From positions 186,001 through 250,000 of the forward strand of contig NZ_QOCG01000011.1 of the NCBI RefSeq assembly GCF_003318235.1: DNA of 64,000 nucleotides. Direction: 5' to 3'. The position numbers were made by a program, and so were the translations under genes. Positions within the stretch are counted from its first letter, which is position 1. Every line of letters starts with the position of its first letter. The DNA is from Loktanella sp. D2R18. GTDB lineage: Bacteria; Pseudomonadota; Alphaproteobacteria; Rhodobacterales; Rhodobacteraceae. Under the pieces are notes generated by a model. The model ran no database searches. It worked only from the letters and a program-made list of their open reading frames with translations, and was not told where the DNA came from. Shown here one piece after another: positions 52,866 to 61,921 of the stretch.

Positions 52866-55220
52866 CTATTTCAGCAGGTTCGGAATGATTGTCACGACGC
52901 TTGGCACCAACGCCAGTAGCAACAATGCACCAACTTGAATGGCGATGAACGGCATCACCCCGCGATAGATTTGCCCTGTTGTAATCGACTTGGGCGCAAC
53001 GCCCCGAAGATAGAACAGTGCAAAGCCAAAGGGCGGAGTCAGGAACGATGTTTGCAAGTTCACAGCGATCATGATGGTCACCCATTTGGGATCAAACGTG
53101 CCGCCATAGATGACGGGCCCCACGATGGGGATCACGATGTAGATGATTTCCAAGAAATCCAACACAAAGCCCAAGATGAACAGCACGAACATCACCAGAA
53201 GGAACACCGTCCATTCATTATCGAACGACCGTAGGAACTGCTGGATATAGTGTTCGCCGCCAAATGAGATCAGCACGAGGTTCAACAATTGCGACCCGAT
53301 CAGGATGGTGAATACCATCGATGTGACCTTGGCGGTTTCGCGCACAACAGGTGACAAAACCCCACCCGACAGAAGCACCCAGCATGACCAGCCCAAACCA
53401 AACATAGCATATAGGAAGCTGACGAAAGCCACGAGGTAAGCAATTTTGTTTTCCAACAAGACAACCTCTTGGCCGATGCGCATATCAAAGTTCACGCCGA
53501 CCAGCAGCATCAACCCGATGGCGCCAGTGGTGTAGAGCACGATGTTGCCTGACAGCCCTTGATCCTGACGTTTGCGGTAGGCCGCCAGCAATAGCGCGCC
53601 GCCTGCCCCCAACGCCGCAGCCGGGGTTGGGTTCGTGATCCCGCCAAGGATCGAACCAAGCACCGCAATGATCAAGACAAGCGGCGGGAAAACCACGCGC
53701 AGAATCTCATTGCCCGCCAAATAGCCAAACGCAGGACGAAGCCCCAGATAGGTCACGTAAAGCGGGATCGCGATATAGAGCGTGGTCCAACCCGGTGATG
53801 TCAACGGCGTGATCATCACAAGGTCAACCAGCAGCAACAGCGCGATACCTGCAACACCGATCAGCAGCGGACGCGGGTCCTTGCTTGGGGCGACACCGCG
53901 TGCCACGGCAAAGATCAGCGCAAGGAACATGGCAGTGATGCCAATCCCTTTGCCAATGGGTGCAGCTGCTTCGACTTTTGCGGCCATGATTGTCGCGCGT
54001 TCTTCATCAGACAGTGCACGCGCTTCAACGACGCCGCCTGCTGCTTCGATCGCGGCCTGCTCAGACAAGGCCGTTTCCCAAGCTTCGGTACCATGCAAGT
54101 CTTGCATCGCAACGGCACAGTCGTCGCCGACATTGGTACGCAGTGACGCCGTTTGCCCAGCATCGGTAAAGCTATCCACGATGATCGTCTGTGATCCAAG
54201 CAGACCTGTTTGCCCAAGCCCAATGGTCAACCCGATAATCGCAACAGGTGCCGCAAGGAACCAAGTGAATGCCTCGTTACGGGTGACGTGTTCGCCTGAC
54301 CCTGTGCTTTCAAACTGCACAGGTGGGGCTTTGGATGGGTTGATCAGCGCAAAGACAAAGGCGTAGCCAGCATAAAGTACGGCCAGCATAATTCCCGGCA
54401 ACATCGCCGCTTGGAACAATGTTCCCACCGATACAACAGCCGGTTCACCCAGATATGTCAGCGCGTCAGAACAGCCAACAAGCTGCGCACGTTCTTCTTG
54501 CGCTGCGGAGTAAAGATCACCTGCCAGCGTGCCCAAAAGCACGATCACGATGGACGGAGGAATGATCTGGCCCAATGTGCCAGAGGCCGCAATCACACCT
54601 GTCGAGAGTTCAGGTGAATAGCCGTTCTTCAACATTGTCGGCAGCGCCAAAAGCCCCATTGTCACAACCGTCGCACCAACGATCCCGGTAGAGGCCGCCA
54701 AGAACGCACCTACGATTACGATAGAAACGGCCAAACCGCCGGGCAACGGGCCAAAGACTTTGGCCATGGTTGTCAGCAATTCATCGGCAATGCGCGAACG
54801 CTCCAACACGATACCCATCATGACGAACATCACAACGGCAAGCAGTGTTTCGATAGACTGCCCCGCCAGAACCCGTTCGTTCATCCGGTTCACAAGAAAG
54901 CCGATATTCCGATCAAGCGCTTGTTCCCAGCCATTGGGGAACAACACATGTTCATAACGTGGCAAATCAGGGTATCGGAACACCGAAATCGCATCGGTGC
55001 GCACACCTTCGGCAATCAGCCCTGCATATTCAGCGGAATTTGTATCAATCGCCGCGTGGATCAATAGACCCGAACTATCGAGTGCCGCGATCACACCAAA
55101 CGAAATGACGGCAGAACCTGAAATCGCAAAAGCGACAGGGAAGCCCGACAAAATACCAGCAAACAACGTCAAAAAGACGATCATAATGCCGATTTCAACG
55201 CCATCTAAACCTAAAAGCAT
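52866..55220 (-). CDS. dctM: TRAP transporter large permease DctM, extended form
   Basis: 784 residues against about 430 for usual DctM. Core blocks are present: GVEIGIMIVFLTLFAGILSGFPVAFA at the N-terminus, SIETLLAVVMFVMMGIVLERS, GGLAVSIVIVGAFLAASTGIVGA, KNGYSPELSTGVIAASGTLGQIIPPS, and near the C-terminus LDFLEIIYIVIPIVGP with FLTPPFGFALFYLRG. Extra parts are a roughly 50-residue loop near residues 48-100 (EYAGLIAEGVRTDA) and a large insertion between about 330 and 600. That insertion holds a soluble stretch (SFTDAGQTASLRTNVGDDC ... LSDEERATIMAAKVEA) and several extra helices. Imports the solute bound by DctP using a Na+ gradient. Confidence 0.9.
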   Translation of the reverse strand: MLLGLDGVEIGIMIVFLTLFAGILSGFPVAFAISGSAVISFGVIAALDSSGLLIHAAIDTNSAEYAGLIAEGVRTDAISVFRYPDLPRYEHVLFPNGWEQALDRNIGFLVNRMNERVLAGQSIETLLAVVMFVMMGIVLERSRIADELLTTMAKVFGPLPGGLAVSIVIVGAFLAASTGIVGATVVTMGLLALPTMLKNGYSPELSTGVIAASGTLGQIIPPSIVIVLLGTLAGDLYSAAQEERAQLVGCSDALTYLGEPAVVSVGTLFQAAMLPGIMLAVLYAGYAFVFALINPSKAPPVQFESTGSGEHVTRNEAFTWFLAAPVAIIGLTIGLGQTGLLGSQTIIVDSFTDAGQTASLRTNVGDDCAVAMQDLHGTEAWETALSEQAAIEAAGGVVEARALSDEERATIMAAKVEAAAPIGKGIGITAMFLALIFAVARGVAPSKDPRPLLIGVAGIALLLLVDLVMITPLTSPGWTTLYIAIPLYVTYLGLRPAFGYLAGNEILRVVFPPLVLIIAVLGSILGGITNPTPAAALGAGGALLLAAYRKRQDQGLSGNIVLYTTGAIGLMLLVGVNFDMRIGQEVVLLENKIAYLVAFVSFLYAMFGLGWSCWVLLSGGVLSPVVRETAKVTSMVFTILIGSQLLNLVLISFGGEHYIQQFLRSFDNEWTVFLLVMFVLFILGFVLDFLEIIYIVIPIVGPVIYGGTFDPKWVTIMIAVNLQTSFLTPPFGFALFYLRGVAPKSITTGQIYRGVMPFIAIQVGALLLLALVPSVVTIIPNLLK

Positions 55221-55235
55221 ATCTTCGGTCCTACC

Positions 55236-56183
55236 CTAGTGAATTTCTGCGACAAGTTCGGCGGTTTCATCGCCAATGACATCGCGGTCAAGATATTTAC
55301 CTTCGCTTTGCGGGCCTTCCTTCAGCTCTAGGTAAGAGCGATAGAAGAACGCAACAGCCTGCAACATCACCATGAATGTGAAGGTGACCAGCAGGATTTT
55401 GAACAGAAAGTAGGCGTTAAACCCGTTTGGCGAAAAGCCAATTGTTTCGACGTTCCAACGCAATGCACGGGCCTTATTCACCAAACGATCAAGGCTGTCT
55501 GATGCCGAGGGGTTTGGCACCACAAGGTTGCGCCACAAGAAGAACCAGCCGTAAAGCCATGTCAGGATGGCCGCTGGGATCATGAATAGCAGCGAACCAA
55601 CCATGTCGATGATCCGCTTGGTGCGAAAACTGACGGCGGAATAGACCAGATCAACGCGGACATGGCCGCCTTGGACGAATGTGTAGCTCGCGCACATGCA
55701 AACGATCATTGCGTTAAACAGCTTGAGCTCTTCTGACCACCAACTGACGTCTTTGGCAAAGTTCACGCCAAACCCAACGCCGATTTCAGAAACCGCAAAG
55801 ACCCGTTGCATAAAGATAATGACGATCTGTTGCAGCACCATCAAAAGCCCGGCCCATGCGAAAAAGCGACCTACCTTGTTGGCGAACCCTTCAAGGACCT
55901 GCACACAGCCCCACATAAAGCGGTTGTTTACAAATCCAACGATGCTGACGATCAGGAAGATCACGAAGACGACAAAGAACAATTCGACCGAGGCGCCGTA
56001 GTAAATAAAGCGCATCAGCGCTTCTTTGACCTCTAGGTCGGCCATTGCCGCATTTGTAAAGGGGACCCATGACAACCATTGGCCCGGATGCGTGACCGCA
56101 TAACCAAAGTTATAAAATGCTTCGATGAGGTTCGCAAAGAACCACCCAACGGGGTTCCCCCCCCAAGCTTCGACCAGGCCCAT
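55236..56183 (-). CDS. dctQ: TRAP transporter small permease DctQ, extended form
   Basis: 315 residues, also longer than typical DctQ (about 170-200). About five hydrophobic helices, including ELFFVVFVIFLIVSIVGF, FAWAGLLMVLQQIVIIFM and FLFKILLVTFTFMVMLQAVAFFYRS; the DctQ mark GHVRVDLVYSAVS is clear near residue 180. The N-terminus (GNPVGWFFANLIEAFYNF) is an extra segment. A 15-base gap separates it from dctM; a strong hairpin precedes it. Confidence 0.88.
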   Translation of the reverse strand: MGLVEAWGGNPVGWFFANLIEAFYNFGYAVTHPGQWLSWVPFTNAAMADLEVKEALMRFIYYGASVELFFVVFVIFLIVSIVGFVNNRFMWGCVQVLEGFANKVGRFFAWAGLLMVLQQIVIIFMQRVFAVSEIGVGFGVNFAKDVSWWSEELKLFNAMIVCMCASYTFVQGGHVRVDLVYSAVSFRTKRIIDMVGSLLFMIPAAILTWLYGWFFLWRNLVVPNPSASDSLDRLVNKARALRWNVETIGFSPNGFNAYFLFKILLVTFTFMVMLQAVAFFYRSYLELKEGPQSEGKYLDRDVIGDETAELVAEIH

Positions 56184-56233
56184 GTCCTACCCCTTTTAGA
56201 AATTTATTTCGGCACTTATGCGGGTGCCTGACG

Positions 56234-56270
56234 CATGAGGGCCCCTATGCGTTTGCATTGGGCCCTCATG
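56234..56270 (-). promoter_or_regulatory. Strong hairpin between dctP and dctQ
   Basis: CATGAGGGCCC and GGGCCCTCATG, a perfect 11-base-pair stem, with an inner ATGC/GCAT stem and GTTT loop. It sits in the 115-base gap after the dctP stop. No U-run follows on the minus strand (AGGCACCC), so I read it as an mRNA 3'-end stabiliser or partial terminator that keeps dctP message more abundant than the permease message, as is common for binding-protein genes. Confidence 0.65.
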
Positions 56271-56298
56271 TCTATTCACTCACTTCACGTGATTGGGC

Positions 56299-57381
56299 TT
56301 AGCCCATTACGCGGTCACGCTGTGTGCGGTAAGCACCTTCGGATTTTTGGATCCAAGAAGAAGACGCAGCCATTGATTCATTGTAGCTTGCACGCAGACG
56401 ATCATAGATGTCATCGCCAGCATATTGATCAAGCGTTTCTTTCGCAGCAACACCCATCGCATCCCAAACTGTGTCAGGGAATTCCAGAACCTTAACACCA
56501 CCGGCTTGCAAACGCTGAAGCGCTGCACCGTTGTTGTTCATGAACTGTGCAAGGTTCCACTGGTGGGCTTCGCCAGATGCGATTTCGATGATTTTCTGGT
56601 GCTCTGGGCTCAGGCTTTCGAACACGTCAAGGTTTGTTGCCAAAGACAGGGCTGCGCCCGGCTCGTGCATACCCGCGGTATAGTAGAACTTCGTGATTTC
56701 TTGGAAGCCCGCTTTTTCATCAGCCCATGGGCCGATCCACTCTGTACCGTCGATCGCGCCAGATGCCAGCGCTTGGTACACTTCAGCACCTGGAAGGTTC
56801 TGAATAGATGCGCCCATTTTACCAAGTGCTTGACCACCAAGGCCAGGCATACGGAATTTCAGGCCTTGGAAATCTTCTGGGCCAGTGATCTCTTTTGAGA
56901 ACCAACCGCCAGCCTGTGGGCCAGTGTTACCTGCGAGGAACGATTTCAGACCAAAGATTTGGCCCAGCTCGTCGTGGAAACCCTGTCCTTCGCCTTGGTA
57001 GTACCAGTTGCAAATTTCTTGCGCGGTCATACCGAATGGCACAGCTGTGAAATACGCGTAGCCAGGGTGCTGGTTTACAAAATAGTAATCAGCACCGTGG
57101 TACATGTCAGCCTGACCAGACGTTACAGCGTCAAACACTTCGAACGCCCCAACCAATTCGCCAGCCGCTTTCAGGTCGACAGTCAAAGACCCACCTGACA
57201 TGGCTGTGATTGTGTCAGCTGCGCGCTGTGCAGCGTCATGTACACCGGCAAGGCCACGGCCCCATGTGGTGACAAGCGTCAGCGTGCGGTTACCTTGTGC
57301 ATACGCAGGTGCAGCAAGCGCTGTTGCGGCTGCGGCGGTCCCGCCAAGTGCAGAATTCTTTAGAAATGAACGGCGATCCAT
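56299..57381 (-). CDS. dctP: TRAP transporter solute-binding protein DctP (TakP-like)
   Basis: 360 residues. Tat signal MDRRSFLKNSALGG...APAYAQ (RRSFLK). The mature part resembles TakP of Rhodobacter sphaeroides, which binds 2-oxoacids such as pyruvate with a sodium ion. The key stretches line up: NTGPQAGGWFSKEI, the binding Arg in GLKFRMPGLGG, and DGTEWIGPWADEK containing the Glu-Trp of the cation site. Other carboxylates are possible. First gene of dctP-dctQ-dctM, divergent from the kinase gene over 243 bases. Confidence 0.9.
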   Translation of the reverse strand: MDRRSFLKNSALGGTAAAATALAAPAYAQGNRTLTLVTTWGRGLAGVHDAAQRAADTITAMSGGSLTVDLKAAGELVGAFEVFDAVTSGQADMYHGADYYFVNQHPGYAYFTAVPFGMTAQEICNWYYQGEGQGFHDELGQIFGLKSFLAGNTGPQAGGWFSKEITGPEDFQGLKFRMPGLGGQALGKMGASIQNLPGAEVYQALASGAIDGTEWIGPWADEKAGFQEITKFYYTAGMHEPGAALSLATNLDVFESLSPEHQKIIEIASGEAHQWNLAQFMNNNGAALQRLQAGGVKVLEFPDTVWDAMGVAAKETLDQYAGDDIYDRLRASYNESMAASSSWIQKSEGAYRTQRDRVMG

Positions 57382-57469
57382 GAAATTTCCTCCCAGATAT
57401 TATTTCTTTGGCCATAACACGGCCAAGACGCGATCGATTTTCGTCCGGCGACACTAACGATAGTTTCCT

Positions 57470-57518
57470 AAACGTAAAATACGTAGTTCTACGTAGATTG
57501 GATATTTTTGGTACGTTT
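57470..57518. promoter_or_regulatory. Nested inverted repeats in the dctP/kinase divergent promoter region
   Basis: Core at 57480-57495 is TACGTAGTTCTACGTA, two 7-base arms separated by TT, the 7-2-7 layout of NarL/FixJ-type sites (TAC...GTA outer bases). Outer half-sites AAACGTA (57470-57476) and TACGTTT (57512-57518) form a second inverted pair. The region lies about 100 bases before dctP and 130 before the kinase gene. The NarL-type regulator at 59040 is the obvious candidate ligand; no binding data. Confidence 0.65.
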
Positions 57519-57624
57519 TTTGCACCATTTTGCATTATTATTAGGCGATCACGGAAGATCGAGCACACCGAAGGCGGCAGTCAAGGGTTTGATTCGCGGC
57601 TGATTCCCCGCTAACGGTCAGCCT

Positions 57625-59043
57625 ATGACACAACTGTATACGCGCCTGCGCGACATGTTTTCGATTGGTTACGGGCAAAAGATCTTTCTTTTGGCCACTG
57701 TCCCGCTTGTCATCGCGGTTTTTCTGATCTCGATTGTGGTTGCCACCCAATCGACGCAATTGGCCGAGCGCGAAATTCAGGCGCTTGAAACGCAGCTGAT
57801 CGCGACGAAACGTGCAGAGCTTAAAAACTATCTGTCAATTGCGCGCACGGCCGTTGTGAATACCTATGGCCGCGCTGCGCCTGACGATGAAGTCGCCAAA
57901 TTGGCGGTCACCCAACAACTCTCGTCAATGCTTTACGGCCAGGACGGGTATTTCTTTGTGTTTGATTACGACGGCAACAATCTTGTCGCACCGCGCCAAA
58001 CCGATTTGATTGGGCGCAACTGGCTGGGGCTGGCGGACGCGAATGGCACGGCAATCACCGATGATCTGATCCGAATCGCGCGCACGGGCGGCGGCTATCA
58101 CAGCTTTGTCTGGACCAAACCATCAACGGGTGAACAGGCCAGCATGATCGCCTATGTCAATGGGTTTCAGGATTGGCGTTGGGTCATCGGGACCGGAATT
58201 TTTATTGACGATGTACTTGAAAATGTTGCCGTTTCTCGCGCCGAAGTACGGGCCCGGATCACCCGAACATCCTACTATATCGTCGCGATCGCGATCGTAG
58301 CGCTTATGGGGGTGTTTCTGACCGGGATGGTCCTGAACATCCGCGAGCGGCGGCTGGCGGACGTCAAGCTTAAGGAGCTGACACAGCGTATTATTGATAC
58401 CCAAGAAGAAGAACGCGGCCGTGTGGCGCGCGAACTCCATGACGGCATTAGCCAAATGCTTGTTGGGGTGCGTTATGCACTGGAGTTGACCCGCCGAAAA
58501 TCAGTGGCAGATGATCATACCAGCCTTGACCGGGGGATCGATGGGCTCAGCCAAACGATCCAAGAAGTGCGTCGCATCAGCCGCGACCTGCGACCGGGCG
58601 TCTTGGATGATCTTGGGCTTGGCCCTGCCCTGCAGGCCCTGACGGATGACTTTCGTAGCCGCACAGGCATTGCAACCGCATTTGAAACCGTAGTTTTTCG
58701 CAATCGACTTGATCAAGATGCCCGGATCGCGCTGTACCGCATCGCGCAAGAAGCCCTGACGAATATTGAACGCCATGCGCAAGCGACCGAAGTCCATATG
58801 TCCCTCAAGGGGCATCGCAGCGGCGCAATGCTTCGGATCGCGGACAATGGGGTTGGCATGACCTGGCCACCATCGAACCGTGGACCGACGCATGGTCTTG
58901 GGTTGCGAAACATGCAAGAACGCATTGAACAGCTCGGGGGTAACTTACGTGTCACAACATCACGCAGCGCCCCAACAGGCACCACCATCGAAGCACATGT
59001 TCCGCTAACCCACCTGCTGAACCCGCAAAAGGACACGGCATGA
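57625..59043 (+). CDS. Cache-domain sensor histidine kinase (NarX/DegS type)
   Basis: 472 residues. Helix 1 (IFLLATVPLVIAVFLISIVV, about 20-40), a periplasmic single-Cache domain (about 45-205, GQDGYFFVFDYDGNNLVAPRQ, and DWRWVIGTGIFIDDV), helix 2 (YYIVAIAIVALMGVFLTGMVL, about 217-237), then HisKA_3 with the phospho-His at residue 272 in RVARELHDGISQ and an HATPase end (RIADNGVGM ... HGLGLRNMQERIEQLGG). Such Cache domains bind small organic acids, so it may sense the substrate of the divergent TRAP transporter. Its stop overlaps the regulator start as ATGA. Confidence 0.92.
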   Translation: MTQLYTRLRDMFSIGYGQKIFLLATVPLVIAVFLISIVVATQSTQLAEREIQALETQLIATKRAELKNYLSIARTAVVNTYGRAAPDDEVAKLAVTQQLSSMLYGQDGYFFVFDYDGNNLVAPRQTDLIGRNWLGLADANGTAITDDLIRIARTGGGYHSFVWTKPSTGEQASMIAYVNGFQDWRWVIGTGIFIDDVLENVAVSRAEVRARITRTSYYIVAIAIVALMGVFLTGMVLNIRERRLADVKLKELTQRIIDTQEEERGRVARELHDGISQMLVGVRYALELTRRKSVADDHTSLDRGIDGLSQTIQEVRRISRDLRPGVLDDLGLGPALQALTDDFRSRTGIATAFETVVFRNRLDQDARIALYRIAQEALTNIERHAQATEVHMSLKGHRSGAMLRIADNGVGMTWPPSNRGPTHGLGLRNMQERIEQLGGNLRVTTSRSAPTGTTIEAHVPLTHLLNPQKDTA

Positions 59044-59675
59044 CGATCCGCATTTTGATTGTTGACGACCACCCAATGGTCACCGAAGGCATTCAGGCAA
59101 TCCTTGAAAGCTATGATGATATTGATGTGGTTGGCGCGCTCAACAACGGCCAAGATGCGGTGGATCAGGTCGAGACACTGGCGCCTGATGTAATCTTGCT
59201 TGATTTGAACATGCCAGGTCTCTCAGGGTTGGCGGCGACTGAAATGATCCTTGAAAAGCGCCCCGAGACGTTGATCGTGATCCTATCGATGCATGACAGC
59301 CCGGAATACATTTCGACCGCGTTAAGTCACGGTGCGAGCGGATATATTCTTAAGGATGTGCCAACAGATTCAATCCGCCAAGCGATTGATGCGGTACTTG
59401 CGGGCGAGCAATATCTTTGCACCGGCGCCAAAGGGTCGCTGCGCCCAAAAATTAGCGGTGGGCGCGAGGCGCTCACCAGCCGGGAACAAACGATCCTGCT
59501 CGAATTGGCCCAAGGCAAATCCAACAAGGAAGTCGCGCGGATTTTGAATATATCCGTGCGCACCGTGGAAACCCACCGCAATAATATCAAAAGCAAACTT
59601 GGGATCAGTTCGACCGCAGGGTTAACACGCTACGCGATGGAACATGGGGTGCTGCAAGGCACTGGAATCCAATAG
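59040..59675 (+). CDS. NarL/FixJ-family response regulator
   Basis: 211 residues. Receiver domain with acidic pocket DD (9-10), phospho-Asp 55 in ILLDLNMPG and Lys in YILKDVP; then a LuxR-type HTH at about 145-205 (LTSREQTILLELAQGKSNKEVARILNISVRTVETHRNNIKSKL). Coupled by ATGA to the kinase, so they form one two-component pair. Probable target is the 7-2-7 repeat upstream of dctP and of the kinase gene itself (inference). Confidence 0.94.
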   Translation: MTIRILIVDDHPMVTEGIQAILESYDDIDVVGALNNGQDAVDQVETLAPDVILLDLNMPGLSGLAATEMILEKRPETLIVILSMHDSPEYISTALSHGASGYILKDVPTDSIRQAIDAVLAGEQYLCTGAKGSLRPKISGGREALTSREQTILLELAQGKSNKEVARILNISVRTVETHRNNIKSKLGISSTAGLTRYAMEHGVLQGTGIQ

Positions 59676-59678
59676 GTC

Positions 59679-59703
59679 TTGCGCCCGCCCAAGACGGGCG
59701 CAA
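59679..59703. terminator. Hairpin between converging regulator and LysM genes
   Basis: TTGCGCCCG, loop CCCAAGA, CGGGCGCAA: perfect 9-base-pair stem, four bases after the regulator stop and seven before the stop of the LysM gene. T-runs are weak on both sides, so efficiency is uncertain. Confidence 0.75.
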
Positions 59704-59709
59704 CAGTGT

Positions 59710-60813
59710 TTAGTTTTCAACCGTGGTTTTGATGCCTTCGCGCACAATTTCAAACCACTCGCCGGACAGGCGCAGGTCTTCGAGCCCCGCATTGATGATA
59801 TCCATATAGGCATCACCATTGGGGTTGGTCTTGGACACGAACACGTGCAGGGTCTGCTGCGATGTCAGCTCAGGCAAATCAACGACAACATCCGTCATGC
59901 CTGCGTTATCCGCGTCTTCCTCTGCGGGCAGCGCGTCATATGTCACAACATCAACCGCGCCATCGCGCAAAAGATCCCAGCAGGCTGCCTGTGTCTCGGC
60001 TTGGATCAGCTCAATATTTGGCGCGACCAATGCTTCGGCCTCAAGGTCAAACGTAAACCAGACCTCCGGGCGACAAAGCCGCGCGCCATATAGGTCCTCA
60101 TAGGTGTCCGCGTTCTCATAGGCGCTGCCAGTCAACGTGTAATACCCAACAAGCGCGTCGTAAAACGGTTCGGAATGGTTGAAATCCGTACAACGCACCG
60201 CGTTCGGCGCAGAAAGGTTTTCAAGCTTGCTGCAATCGGGCCTGTACCACGGGAATGCCATATCGATCGCTCCTGACGGCAAAAGCACCTCAAGGTGCGA
60301 GCCCCAGTCATTCACGAACATGATGTCGAATTCCTGCTCTTCGTTACCCAATTCGAGCGAACGGCGCACCATTTGGGTAAACAGGCCGCCGCCGGGCAGG
60401 CTTTCGTCTGTGAAAGGCGCATAGCCACTTGAGGTCACAAGCCGCAGTGGGCGATCAAGGCTATCAGGCTGCAAGGTCGGCGCGGCGGGTGCAGCAACAC
60501 TGAGGGTCAGTGGCAAGGATCCGTCCGCGCATGGGATTTTAAGCACCTGCCCAACCTCTAGCAAATTCGGGCTTGGCAAAACATCCGTGTTCGCGTTGTA
60601 CAGCGCTTGGTAGCCGCCCGGCACATCGGCGCGACGCGCGATGCTGCTCAGGACGTCGCCGCGTACGATCGTATAGGTCGTACATTGTTCTTGCGCGTGC
60701 ACTTGGGTGGTGGAAGCGGCAACAAGGCCAAGACTTGTGGCGCACCCTGTTGATGATAAAAATGCTACTCGTTTGAAGGTTGACCAGATAGTTTGGGGTT
60801 GGTTTTTCGACAT
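59710..60813 (-). CDS. LysM domain fused to a family-3 type solute-binding domain
   Basis: 367 residues. Start ATG 60813 with AAAGGGA upstream. Signal region (TFKRVAFLSSTGCATSLGLVAASTTQVHAQ), then a LysM repeat (about 43-93: TYTIVRGDVLSSIARRADVPGGYQALYNANTDV ... GQVLKIPC) flanked by two cysteines, then a periplasmic binding-protein-like domain (about 115-365: RPLRLVTSSGYAPFTDESLPGGG ... IDMAFPWYRPD ... LRDGAVDVVTYDALP). No transporter gene is adjacent. The LysM part should hold it to peptidoglycan, so it may be a sensor, scaffold or enzyme-like protein rather than an uptake subunit. Confidence 0.85.
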   Translation of the reverse strand: MSKNQPQTIWSTFKRVAFLSSTGCATSLGLVAASTTQVHAQEQCTTYTIVRGDVLSSIARRADVPGGYQALYNANTDVLPSPNLLEVGQVLKIPCADGSLPLTLSVAAPAAPTLQPDSLDRPLRLVTSSGYAPFTDESLPGGGLFTQMVRRSLELGNEEQEFDIMFVNDWGSHLEVLLPSGAIDMAFPWYRPDCSKLENLSAPNAVRCTDFNHSEPFYDALVGYYTLTGSAYENADTYEDLYGARLCRPEVWFTFDLEAEALVAPNIELIQAETQAACWDLLRDGAVDVVTYDALPAEEDADNAGMTDVVVDLPELTSQQTLHVFVSKTNPNGDAYMDIINAGLEDLRLSGEWFEIVREGIKTTVEN

Positions 60814-61037
60814 TCGCCGTCCCTTTCTTGAATCATTTCTTCGTGATCGCACTATTCCACAGAAAATTCAGATGTCTTGCGAAAGTTGATCGAAAGCCAC
60901 AAACCGTTGCTTTCACGTCGACATTTCGACGCAACCGCGCCAATGCCGAGGTTCAAATTTATAAAAATGCCTTGCACTTAGGCGGTTTGCTGGCTCAATT
61001 TGCACATGAACAATCAATGACCATATCGGAGCAAAAA

Positions 61038-61907
61038 ATGACTGGCAGCAATACATATGTCCCGCCAAAGGTTTGGAAATGGGATGCAAAAAATGGCGGT
61101 GAGTTTGCCAGCATTAACCGTCCCATCGCGGGGCCCACCCATGATAAGGCCCTGCCCGTCGGCAAACATCCCTTGCAGCTGTACTCGCTCGCGACACCCA
61201 ATGGCGTGAAAGTCACGGTGATGCTCGAAGAATTGCTCGCAGCCGGGCATGACGCAGAATATGACGCGTGGCTGATCCGTATCGGGGATGGCGATCAATT
61301 TGGCAGCGGGTTTGTCGATGTGAATCCAAATTCAAAGATCCCCGCGCTCATGGATCATGGGACTGGTAGCCGGGTTTTTGAAAGTGGCGCCATCCTTTTG
61401 TATTTGGCGGAAAAATTTGGGGCCTTTTTGCCCAAAGATCCCGCAGCACGTGTCGAAGCGATGAACTGGCTGTTTTGGCTGCAAGGATCTGCGCCTTATA
61501 TGGGGGGTGGCTTTGGCCATTTTTACGCCTATGCCCCTGAAAAATTCGAATACCCGATTAATCGTTTTGCAATGGAGGCCAAACGCCAGCTTGATGTGCT
61601 CGACCGCCGCTTAGGCGAGGCGCAGTTCCTATCGGGCGTTGACTATACAATCGCCGATATTGCCACCGCACCATGGTATGGGCGCATGGTACAAGGTGGG
61701 GCCTATGATGCGGGTGAATTCCTTGACGTTGGGATTTACAAAAATGTGATCCGCTGGGCGGATGAGGTCATGTCGCGCCCTGCATATCAACGCGGCGCGA
61801 TGGTCAACCGCACATTTGGCCCACCCGAGGGTCAGCTGCACGAACGCCACGACGCGGCTGACTTTGACACTCAAACACAAGATAAAATAGGCACGGACGC
61901 TTCATAG
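61038..61907 (+). CDS. yghU: Glutathione S-transferase-like disulfide-bond reductase YghU
   Basis: 289 residues, same length as E. coli YghU (288). Start ATG 61038 has CGGAG upstream and gives the family start TYVPPKVWKWD; ATG 61017 is also in frame. Thioredoxin-like N-terminal half with LPVGKHPLQLYSLATPNGVKVTVMLEEL and VNPNSKIPALMDH, glutathione-contact FESGAILLYLAEKFG, then the helical half ending LHERHDAADFDTQTQDK. Two glutathione molecules are bound in this Nu class and disulfides reduced. Divergent from the LysM gene over 224 bases in which I see no distinct signals. Confidence 0.93.
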   Translation: MTGSNTYVPPKVWKWDAKNGGEFASINRPIAGPTHDKALPVGKHPLQLYSLATPNGVKVTVMLEELLAAGHDAEYDAWLIRIGDGDQFGSGFVDVNPNSKIPALMDHGTGSRVFESGAILLYLAEKFGAFLPKDPAARVEAMNWLFWLQGSAPYMGGGFGHFYAYAPEKFEYPINRFAMEAKRQLDVLDRRLGEAQFLSGVDYTIADIATAPWYGRMVQGGAYDAGEFLDVGIYKNVIRWADEVMSRPAYQRGAMVNRTFGPPEGQLHERHDAADFDTQTQDKIGTDAS

Positions 61908-61921
61908 ACCCTGGTGCACAC

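Noticed and set aside
53782-54366. 194-codon open frame on + inside dctM
   Set aside because: Antisense shadow of the large permease, Ser/Thr/Ala-rich, no start signal.
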